From Lachnospiraceae bacterium (GTDB lineage Bacteria > Bacillota > Clostridia > Lachnospirales > Lachnospiraceae), in assembly GCA_003489085.1 (NCBI GenBank), contig DNJM01000016.1, positions 1-5,900 on the forward strand: DNA of 5,900 bases. Direction: 5' to 3'. The translations under genes were made by a program, and so were the position numbers. Position 1 is the first letter of the stretch; every line of letters begins with the position of its first letter. This document shows, in pieces, positions 1-5,160 of this stretch. The notes under the pieces are model-generated. The model saw only the letters and a list, made by a program, of their open reading frames with translations, had not been told where the DNA came from and did not search any database.

Positions 1-47
1 ATAAATCTTTTATAATTCATTTATAGTCTGTTCACAAAATGTCGAAT

Positions 48-782
48 TTACAGAAATCCTCCGTCAAAACCAATAATCTGGCCGGTCATATAGTCCGGCA
101 TTCCGGCCATCTGATAGAGAAATTCGGCGGCTTCTTTTGCACTGGCAAAGTAACCTGCCGGAATTTCATCGGCAAGCGCTGCGCGTTCCTCCGGGTCGAG
201 ACGTACATTCATGGAAGTATCGATAACGCCAAAGGCAGCAGCATTGACCTGAATACCACTTGGAGCCAGCTCTTTTGCCAGTGCTTTGGTGAGTCCGTGG
301 AGACCGGCCTTGGAAGCGGAATAGGCTGCTTCACAGGAGGCGCCGGAGGTTCCCCACATAGAAGATACATTGATAATTTTCCCTGATTTTCTGGAAACCA
401 TGTAGGGGATGGCACTGCGGCAGCAGTAGAAGGCAGAGGACAGATTGACAGACAGGATACGATTCCATTCGTCATCTGTCATATCGGTGAGCAGTCCGAT
501 GTAGGAAATGCCGGCATTGTTAATGAGTACGTCCAGTCCCTTCCGGGAGTCCTGGATCTGGCTGAAGATTTTTCGAACCTCCACAGGATTCCCTACATCC
601 CCCGGAACGAGCTCGCAGGATCCGGATCCAAGTGTCTGGATCTGATGTGCGGTTTCGGAAAGCGCACGGACAGAATGGGCGGCATTGAGAAATACATGAT
701 ATCCATGCTCCGCAAAACAGATGGCTGCCGCCCGTCCGATTCCACGGGAAGCTCCGGTAATTAAAATAGTTTTCTGATGCAT
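48..782 (-). CDS. ymfI: SDR-family NAD(P)H reductase, probable elongation factor P 5-aminopentanone reductase (YmfI-like)
   Basis: A 244-residue classical short-chain dehydrogenase of normal length. Seen: the dinucleotide-binding TGASRGIG at residues 9-16, NNAG at 88-91, structural Asn113, and the catalytic set Ser141, Tyr154 and Lys158 (YSASK). A C-terminal TGQ..GFDGG segment is also present. The Trp-Gly after the catalytic Ser and the following GASCE segment (146-151), then TKALAKELAPSGIQVN, resemble the YmfI group rather than fatty-acid FabG. In Bacillus, YmfI reduces the 5-aminopentanone on a lysine of elongation factor P to 5-aminopentanol, a cytosolic step that helps EF-P relieve ribosome stalling. 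The start at 782 is supported by GGAGGA at 792-787, 4 bases upstream. Odd: the usual Pro-Gly of the VNxxxPG segment is Phe184-Gly185. The gene is divergent from the YitT operon, and its downstream neighbour is outside the window. SDR fold is near certain; the EF-P assignment is an inference (about 0.6), with a FabG-like or other SDR as the alternative. Confidence 0.9.
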   Translation of the reverse strand: MHQKTILITGASRGIGRAAAICFAEHGYHVFLNAAHSVRALSETAHQIQTLGSGSCELVPGDVGNPVEVRKIFSQIQDSRKGLDVLINNAGISYIGLLTDMTDDEWNRILSVNLSSAFYCCRSAIPYMVSRKSGKIINVSSMWGTSGASCEAAYSASKAGLHGLTKALAKELAPSGIQVNAAAFGVIDTSMNVRLDPEERAALADEIPAGYFASAKEAAEFLYQMAGMPDYMTGQIIGFDGGFL

Positions 783-804
783 AATTTCCTCCAGTCATCA
801 ATCA

Positions 805-821
805 GCAGGTATCTTACCTGC
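805..821 (-). promoter_or_regulatory. Perfect inverted repeat in the SDR gene leader
   Basis: GCAGGTA (805-811) and TACCTGC (815-821) are exact reverse complements around a 3-base centre. In RNA this is a 7-bp hairpin starting about 4 bases after the predicted start of the SDR transcript and ending 12 bases before its Shine-Dalgarno. There is no T-run after it, so it is not an intrinsic terminator. It could be an mRNA-stabilising 5' hairpin or the DNA operator of a dimeric repressor; the sequence does not tell which. Confidence 0.55.
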
Positions 822-831
822 GTATCTTGTA

Positions 832-840
832 ATTATAGCA
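832..840 (-). promoter_or_regulatory. Extended -10 promoter for the SDR gene
   Basis: On the minus strand, TGCTATAAT runs from 840 to 832: a perfect TATAAT with the TGn extension of extended -10 promoters. No recognisable -35 lies 16-18 bases upstream (that stretch reads CCCGGT or similar), which the extended -10 may compensate for. Transcription would begin near 825, giving a leader of about 43 bases. The start site is inferred from spacing. Confidence 0.6.
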
Positions 841-846
841 TATTTC

Positions 847-875
847 TTGCCGGGACCGGGAAAAAATGTTATAAT
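847..875 (+). promoter_or_regulatory. Sigma-A-type promoter for the yitT-HD operon
   Basis: TTGCCG at 847-852 matches the -35 consensus at 4 of 6 positions. It is followed after exactly 17 bases by a perfect TATAAT at 870-875, preceded by TG at 867-868 (extended -10). The start would fall near 882, about 50 bases before the YitT ATG. The two opposing -10 boxes are only 32 bases apart, so the divergent promoters overlap. Confidence 0.75.
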
Positions 876-892
876 TTACAAGAATAGTATTG

Positions 893-911
893 CTGTGCCG
901 GGACGGCACAG
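893..911 (+). promoter_or_regulatory. Perfect GC-rich inverted repeat in the yitT leader
   Basis: CTGTGCCG (893-900) and CGGCACAG (904-911) are exact reverse complements around GGA, giving a stable 8-bp hairpin. It lies about 11 bases after the predicted start and 7 bases before the AAGGAG ribosome binding site at 919-924. With no T-run it is unlikely to terminate. A role as operator, 5' stabiliser or modulator of ribosome access is possible. Confidence 0.6.
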
Positions 912-931
912 TCAGGTGAAGGAGCAGAAAA

Positions 932-1792
932 ATGGACAAGAAGTTTGATGTGAGGGAATATTTGATCATTACAGTAGGTGTTTTGATTACAGCTGCGGCG
1001 GTATATTTCTTTATGATTCCCGGAAAAATTGTTGTAGGAAGCCTGTCGGGTCTGGTGCTGGTGTTATCTAACTTTATTCCGCTTCCTATATCTGTAATGA
1101 CGTTTGTGTTAAATGCAGTACTTCTGATAATTGGTTTCATTTTTATCGGGCGGGAATTCGGTGCGAAAACGATTTATACTTCGATTCTGCTTCCGGCATT
1201 CCTGGGAATGTTCGAAATTATATTTCCGAATCAGCCATCCCTGACGGAAGATATCATTCTGGAAACGTTGTGCTATGTACTGGTAGTCAGTGTCGGACTT
1301 GCAATGCTGTTTAATGTAAATGCGTCTTCCGGAGGCCTCGACATTATTGCAAAGCTTTTGAATAAATATTTTCACATTGAATTGGGAAAAGCTATGACCA
1401 TAGCAGGTATGTGCACGGCGATATCTTCTATTTTCGTATATGATAAGAAAACTCTGATTATCAGTATTCTGGCGACCTATTTTAATGGAATAGTGCTGGA
1501 TCATTTTATCGATGGATTTCATGTCCGAAAACGTGTCTGTATTCTGTCGGAACATTATCCGGAGATTCAGAAGTTCATTATGCAGAAAATGCATCGGGGC
1601 GTAACACTTTACCAGGCATGGGGCGGATATGATAATCGGGAAAAGGTGGAGCTTCAGACGATTCTGACACGCCCGGAATATGGAGAACTGATGAATTATA
1701 TTCATGAAGTAGATCCGAAAGCATTTATTACCGTTTCCATGGTGAGCGAGGTAATCGGCCAGTGGGGCAGAGGAAAAAAGACAAGGAGTTAA
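932..1792 (+). CDS. YitT family membrane protein with C-terminal DUF2179 domain
   Basis: A 286-residue protein of typical YitT-family length. The N-terminal two thirds holds about six hydrophobic segments (roughly 8-29, 33-50, 53-73, 79-98, 108-128 and 153-190). SSGGLDII at 132-139, typical of the family's membrane domain, lies between segments 5 and 6. Residues about 199-280 form the soluble DUF2179 domain, with RGVTLYQAWGGY (222-233), LTRPEY and DPKAFITV followed by EVIG. The family sits in the cytoplasmic membrane and its molecular function is not established. Members occur in several copies per genome, so no specific gene name is given. The start has AAGGAG at 919-924 with 7 bases of spacing. 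It is first in an operon with the HD-domain gene 4 bases downstream, under an extended -10 promoter with a hairpin in the leader. Confidence 0.93.
   Translation: MDKKFDVREYLIITVGVLITAAAVYFFMIPGKIVVGSLSGLVLVLSNFIPLPISVMTFVLNAVLLIIGFIFIGREFGAKTIYTSILLPAFLGMFEIIFPNQPSLTEDIILETLCYVLVVSVGLAMLFNVNASSGGLDIIAKLLNKYFHIELGKAMTIAGMCTAISSIFVYDKKTLIISILATYFNGIVLDHFIDGFHVRKRVCILSEHYPEIQKFIMQKMHRGVTLYQAWGGYDNREKVELQTILTRPEYGELMNYIHEVDPKAFITVSMVSEVIGQWGRGKKTRS
1783..1788 (+). promoter_or_regulatory. Ribosome binding site of the HD gene, inside the 3' end of the YitT gene
   Basis: AAGGAG lies within the last codons of the YitT gene, 8 bases before the ATG at 1797, and the YitT stop (1790-1792) falls between site and start. 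This fixes the start and implies translational coupling. Confidence 0.85.
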
Positions 1793-1796
1793 GCAG

Positions 1797-2336
1797 ATGA
1801 TTAACAGAGCCATTGAATTTGCAACCAAAGCCCATGCCGGACAGTTCCGGAAAGGAACCAAGCGGCCGTATATTGTACATCCGATAGAGGTCGGCGATAT
1901 CGTGTCTTCTATGACGCAGGATGAGGAAATTATCAGTGCGGCGATCCTGCATGACACGATTGAAGACTGTGAAGGAATTACAGAAGAAGTATTACGGCAG
2001 GAATTCGGAGAACGGGTCAGCCGGTTTGTGGCAGGAGAGAGTGAAGACAAGTCGAAGACATGGATGGAACGAAAAAGTGCTACGATCGAAAAGATAGGAA
2101 AAGCGCCGAGGGAGCTTCAGATGATCGGATTGGCGGATAAGCTTTCTAATATGCGGGATATTGACAGAGACTATCCTATGTATGGAGAGCAGCTTTGGGA
2201 ACGGTTCCGGATGAAGGATAAGAAGATCATCGGCTGGTATTACAAGGGAATAAGAGATGCTTTGAAGAAGGAGTTCAATGGAGTTCCGGCCTATATGGAA
2301 TACTGCAGGCTGGTAGAGAAGAACTTTGGAGAGTAA
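1797..2336 (+). CDS. Small HD-domain protein, probable alarmone ((p)ppGpp) hydrolase
   Basis: A 179-residue single-domain protein matching the hydrolase domain of RelA/SpoT and the small alarmone hydrolase MESH1. Seen in order: AHAGQFRKGTKRPYIVHP (12-29) with metal-ligand His28, the HD pair His52-Asp53 in LHDTIED with the catalytic acids Glu56-Asp57, ESEDKSKTWMERK (81-93), and LADKLSNMRDI (112-122) with the last metal ligand Asp113 and base-contacting Asn117. This is the full Mn2+-dependent set that removes the 3'-pyrophosphate of (p)ppGpp in characterised relatives. No synthetase, TGS or ACT domain follows, so it is not a full-length Rel protein. It is cytosolic. Residues 123-179 form a helical, charged tail. 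It lies 4 bases after YitT with its ribosome site inside that gene, so the two are co-translated. HD hydrolase fold is nearly certain; alarmone as substrate is an inference, other nucleotides being possible. Confidence 0.9.
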   Translation: MINRAIEFATKAHAGQFRKGTKRPYIVHPIEVGDIVSSMTQDEEIISAAILHDTIEDCEGITEEVLRQEFGERVSRFVAGESEDKSKTWMERKSATIEKIGKAPRELQMIGLADKLSNMRDIDRDYPMYGEQLWERFRMKDKKIIGWYYKGIRDALKKEFNGVPAYMEYCRLVEKNFGE

Positions 2337-2423
2337 ATATGATTTTTGTAATGAAAGTACCAGGCAACTCATAATAAGAAAATTATATCCCCTATAAAGA
2401 AAGTGGTATGGTAAACCTGTCTG

Positions 2424-2460
2424 AAAAAAGCACCGGCGGTTGAAAGCCATTTTCTTTTTT
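2424..2460 (+). terminator. Weak terminator-like structure after the yitT-HD operon
   Basis: A run of six A plus G (2424-2430) is complementary to C plus six T (2454-2460). An imperfect inner stem, GGTT (2438-2441) with AGCC (2445-2448), carries one G-T pair and a 3-base loop. A T-rich stretch follows. The inner stem is short and the internal loop large, so termination may be partial. The structure overlaps the -35 box of the asparaginase promoter. Confidence 0.3.
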
Positions 2461-2468
2461 GTTATACT
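2440..2468 (+). promoter_or_regulatory. Sigma-A-type promoter for ansA
   Basis: TTGAAA (2440-2445) and TATACT (2463-2468) each match consensus at 5 of 6 positions and are separated by the ideal 17 bases. Transcription would start near 2476, giving a leader of about 50 bases before the ATG at 2525. This indicates that ansA is expressed independently of the upstream operon. Confidence 0.75.
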
Positions 2469-2524
2469 TTATAGGACAGAAGATTGTGGGACTGTACAAT
2501 ACATTTTGACAGGGAGAAAGAACC

Positions 2525-3529
2525 ATGAAAAAAATACTGATGATTGGAACCGGAGGGACGATTGCATCCAGACAGACAGAACAGGGACTGGCGCCGGGGC
2601 TTACAACAGAGGATCTGTTGTCCTACATTCCGGAGGTGGTAAAGGTCTGCGAGGTTCATGCAATACAGATCCTGAATGTGGACAGTACGAATATTACACC
2701 GGAACACTGGAGACTGATGGTGGAGACAATTGAGCAGAATTATTATAGTTATGACGGGTTTGTGATCTGCCATGGAACGGATACACTTGCGTATACGGCA
2801 GCAGCGCTGTCTTATATGATTCAGAATTCTGCAAAACCGATTGTAGTCACCGGAGCGCAGAAACCAATCAACATGGACGTAACGGATGCAAAGACGAATC
2901 TGCTGGATAGTTTTATTTATGCGTCAGATGAAGATTCACAGGATGTGAATATTGTATTCGATGGAAAGGTTATTGTTGGCACGAGGGCGAAGAAGGAACG
3001 TGCAAAGAGCTATAATGCATTTTCCAGCATCAATTTTCCCTATCCGGCAGTGATACAGGACCATCGGGTGATCCGATACATTCCTACGATATCATATAAA
3101 AAGCGCGTACAGTTCTTCCATGAAATGAAGGACAGCATCTGTGTAATGAAGATGATACCGGGAGTCAAACCGGAATTTCTGACATATTTATTTGAAAATT
3201 ATGACTGTATTGTACTGGAAAGCTTTGGTGTAGGCGGGATTCCGGCCAGTATCGTAGAAGAATTCTACCGCCAGATGAAAGCATGGCAGGAAAAGGGAAA
3301 ATACGTAGTTATGGCAACACAGGTGGCCAATGAAGGCAGCAACATGGAGGTATATGAGGTAGGTCAGAAGGTGAAGAAGGATTTTAATCTGATTGAAGCA
3401 TATGACATGACTCTGGAAGCAACGATTACCAAAATGATGTGGCTGATGACGCTTCCGGAAATGGATCATAGAACGATTCAGGAGGCTTTTTACCGGACTG
3501 TAAATCATGATATCTTATTTACAAAATAG
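2525..3529 (+). CDS. ansA: Type I (cytosolic) L-asparaginase
   Basis: A 334-residue enzyme of normal length for the AnsA type. It hydrolyses L-asparagine to aspartate and ammonia. Seen: TGGTIAS (9-15) with nucleophile Thr12, DSTNITPEHW (53-62) with substrate-contacting Ser54, HGTDT (83-87) with the second active-site Thr85 and Asp86, TGAQKPI (109-115), and catalytic Lys157 in TRAKKERA (153-160). There is no signal peptide, so it acts in the cytoplasm, unlike periplasmic type II enzymes. The start has AGGGAG at 2511-2516, 8 bases upstream. It has its own promoter and is convergent with the M20D operon across a hairpin. Odd: by alignment by eye, two residues I recall from the allosteric asparagine site of E. 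coli AnsA (Arg240, Cys273) are Glu232 and Val267 here, so cooperative control may differ. The family call is very secure. A glutaminase or Glu-tRNA amidotransferase GatD is unlikely at this length and without a GatE partner. Confidence 0.96.
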   Translation: MKKILMIGTGGTIASRQTEQGLAPGLTTEDLLSYIPEVVKVCEVHAIQILNVDSTNITPEHWRLMVETIEQNYYSYDGFVICHGTDTLAYTAAALSYMIQNSAKPIVVTGAQKPINMDVTDAKTNLLDSFIYASDEDSQDVNIVFDGKVIVGTRAKKERAKSYNAFSSINFPYPAVIQDHRVIRYIPTISYKKRVQFFHEMKDSICVMKMIPGVKPEFLTYLFENYDCIVLESFGVGGIPASIVEEFYRQMKAWQEKGKYVVMATQVANEGSNMEVYEVGQKVKKDFNLIEAYDMTLEATITKMMWLMTLPEMDHRTIQEAFYRTVNHDILFTK

Positions 3530-3544
3530 TAAGAAATGAAATTT

Positions 3545-3585
3545 CAGGGGCAGACGTGAATTCGTATGAATCACATCTGCCCCTG
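3545..3585. terminator. Probable bidirectional terminator between ansA and the M20D operon
   Basis: CAGGGGCAGA (3545-3554) pairs perfectly with TCTGCCCCTG (3576-3585). Inside, GTGA/TCAC and TTC/GAA extend the stem around a GTAT loop, with one mismatch and one bulged A. The 10-bp GC-rich stem lies 15 bases after the ansA stop and 57 bases beyond the stop of the minus-strand membrane gene, where two transcription units converge. The T-tracts are modest: GTTTAGG on the plus side and GAAATTTC on the minus side. The structure is therefore strong but the U-tract is not ideal. Confidence 0.7.
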
Positions 3586-3642
3586 TTTAGGTCTGTCTGT
3601 TTCCTGACTTACTCTCTTAAAAGAATAGAAAATAGGAAGCTG

Positions 3643-4404
3643 TTACTTACTTTTTTTAACCTGCGGATTATCCTCCACAGTAATGATACCCTTTTTCCAG
3701 AGGATACGTGAGGTGATGATTCCGATTGGCAGTGAACCGATGATGAGGAAACCTACCATTCCGAATAAGGAACCGCCGCTTGTAATACGTACAAATAAGG
3801 AAATGGCAGAGATAATAACGATAACCGGGAGTACGCCCTTTACGCCGCCCTTTACAACCTTGTCTCCGGAACTTGTGCTGGAGAAAAGACCAAGTGTCAT
3901 ACATCCGAACAGAGCCGGAATGATATAGTTGGAAGCGGTTTTAACCTGTGGGATTTCGAAGAAAAAGCTGATTCTGGTACTTAAAAGTGCTGCAATCGCC
4001 AGGATAATAACCGTCATAATAGAGGATACTGCGATTGCAACAGATGCGACAGCATCACCTTCCGGAGTGTTCTGATCTGTATCAGCCAGCTTAATCGCAT
4101 TGATAGCACAAGGAAGCTTTAAGTTCATAATATTTCCCGTAATAAATCCCAGGTACGCAGAACTTCCCATAATCGGCGTATAACTGATAGCTTCTGAAAT
4201 CCCTACAGGAATATAGATTAATAATATACTGAAAGTTGCTACATTAAATACTTCTCCAAAGGATGGAATGGCATCAAAGGTTCCCAGTACAACAAAGGGG
4301 ATTGCAACCATATAAATCAAAGCAATTACAGTTCCGATACGGCCCCAGCTGTGAGACCATTTCTGGAAGGAATCCATAGTTCCGTTATTTTTATTTTTAC
4401 TCAT
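3643..4404 (-). CDS. Uncharacterised polytopic membrane protein, putative permease partner of the DUF5058 protein
   Basis: I do not recognise a named family. This 253-residue protein has about six hydrophobic segments (roughly 22-43, 52-73, 118-142, 157-175, 190-206 and 212-232), a short charged N-terminus and a Lys-rich C-terminus (VKKSK). Between segments 2 and 3 lies a 44-residue stretch (74-117) rich in Gly, Ser, Asn and Pro. It includes SYTPIMGSSAYLGFITGN and NLKLPCAINA, and looks like a re-entrant or substrate-lining loop. A second polar motif, FSSTSSGDKVVKGG, lies at 174-187. No ATP-binding or extracytoplasmic binding protein is nearby, so a secondary transporter is more likely than an ABC system. 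It is last in the operon, 12 bases after the DUF5058 gene, and AAGGGGG (4418-4412) supports the start. Inferred role: one half of a two-subunit permease for the M20D enzyme's substrate. It could instead be a membrane accessory protein. Confidence 0.85.
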   Translation of the reverse strand: MSKNKNNGTMDSFQKWSHSWGRIGTVIALIYMVAIPFVVLGTFDAIPSFGEVFNVATFSILLIYIPVGISEAISYTPIMGSSAYLGFITGNIMNLKLPCAINAIKLADTDQNTPEGDAVASVAIAVSSIMTVIILAIAALLSTRISFFFEIPQVKTASNYIIPALFGCMTLGLFSSTSSGDKVVKGGVKGVLPVIVIISAISLFVRITSGGSLFGMVGFLIIGSLPIGIITSRILWKKGIITVEDNPQVKKSK

Positions 4405-4411
4405 GATAAAA

Positions 4412-4418
4412 CCCCCTT
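4412..4418 (-). promoter_or_regulatory. Ribosome binding site overlapping the DUF5058 stop codon
   Basis: On the minus strand AAGGGGG (4418-4412) shares two bases with the TAA stop of the DUF5058 gene (4419-4417) and lies 7 bases before the ATG at 4404. It departs from AAGGAGG at one central base. The overlap suggests the two membrane proteins are made by coupled translation, perhaps in equal amounts. Confidence 0.75.
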
Positions 4419-5127
4419 ATGAAAATAATTTAACCCAGAGAAGTGATGACACCATACCGCCGATCATAGAAAATGCCATGATAAAATCATTCAGCCATTT
4501 CAATTTGGGCTTTGATGCTAAGATACCAAGTACTACTGCAATAACAAGACCTGTAAGCATAACCAATGCCTGAACCGTGTCGCCGATCAAAAGAACTGGT
4601 ACATATACAGAGAAAAGACACAGCATGAAAACACCGCTTAAAACGTATTTCCATGTGCTGGCGTTTTCCGTCTTCTGAACACTCATACAGAGCTTTTTAC
4701 CGAGTGGGATCAATACAAAGAATCCGCTTAGCATTCCGACACTCATAAGAATCATAACAACACCGAATTGCTGTGCACTTGCCTGTTCTAACATCTGAAC
4801 ACTGGACTCGAATCCGATTGCAGATGCAACGCTGCTGGAGATCATGGTTTCATAGGAAAGAGAACCGATTACAGAAAGTCTCCACCATGACCATACGGTT
4901 CCCAGAACCGGAATCAGAACAAAAAGTCCTACTACAATAGAAAGACTTGGCACAATAGAAAATACAAGGCTGGATTTGATTACGGTTTTAAGCTTTTCCT
5001 TGCTGATCCCCAGCTCCAGACAATGCGCATATGCCTTTTTTAAATACAACAGTGCAAATCCGGCAATATAGAGAAGTCCGACGATGATCATACCTGTTAA
5101 CAATGGGCTGTTAATAATTTCCTTCAT
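4417..5127 (-). CDS. DUF5058 family membrane protein, putative permease subunit
   Basis: A 236-residue integral membrane protein that I recognise as DUF5058-like from length, topology and its place beside an M20 amidohydrolase. Hydrophobic segments lie roughly at 8-29, 54-78, 119-141, 160-181, 184-203 and 212-233. A basic cytoplasmic-type loop (AHCLELGISKEKLKTVIKSS, 34-53) joins the first two. Between segments 2 and 3 is a 40-residue conserved-looking stretch (79-118) with WSWWRLSVIGSLSYETMISSS and AIGFE, likely part of a translocation path. The family has no proven function. The start follows AAAGGAA (5143-5137) with 9 bases of spacing, 33 bases after the M20D stop. Context suggests transport of the amidohydrolase substrate together with the next gene's product. 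Family assignment is from memory of similar sequences and should be taken as moderate. Confidence 0.85.
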   Translation of the reverse strand: MKEIINSPLLTGMIIVGLLYIAGFALLYLKKAYAHCLELGISKEKLKTVIKSSLVFSIVPSLSIVVGLFVLIPVLGTVWSWWRLSVIGSLSYETMISSSVASAIGFESSVQMLEQASAQQFGVVMILMSVGMLSGFFVLIPLGKKLCMSVQKTENASTWKYVLSGVFMLCLFSVYVPVLLIGDTVQALVMLTGLVIAVVLGILASKPKLKWLNDFIMAFSMIGGMVSSLLWVKLFS

Positions 5128-5160
5128 AATTCATCATTCCTTTCGATTGGTAAATCTAAG

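Noticed and set aside
1..24. AT-rich inverted repeat ATAAAT/ATTTAT after the SDR stop.
   Set aside because: Six A/T pairs with a 12-base loop are expected by chance in AT-rich intergenic DNA and would be unstable. The region runs off the window, so a terminator for the SDR gene cannot be assigned.
39..386. A 115-codon plus-strand frame overlapping the SDR gene.
   Set aside because: It is antisense to the conserved SDR C-terminus and has no Shine-Dalgarno before its ATG.
1109..2050. A 313-codon open frame on the minus strand across the YitT and HD genes.
   Set aside because: It is antisense to two clearly coding genes with intact family motifs, has no ribosome site that I can see, and its translation resembles no protein family.
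2339..2374. A tiny 11-codon frame directly after the HD gene, preceded by GGAGAG (2328-2333).
   Set aside because: The SD-like bases are part of the HD gene's own last codons. The peptide is too short to judge and shows no hydrophobic or toxin-like pattern. Only conservation in relatives could rescue it.
2391..2475. Inverted copies of CTTTATAGG (2391-2399 as the complement, 2467-2475 direct) flanking the ansA promoter.
   Set aside because: Nine A/T-rich bases at a distance of 67 bases, one copy overlapping the -10 region; probably chance. No riboswitch or T-box pattern could be recognised in this region.
3188..3508. A 106-codon minus-strand frame inside ansA.
   Set aside because: It is antisense to the conserved C-terminal half of the asparaginase, with no supporting start signal.
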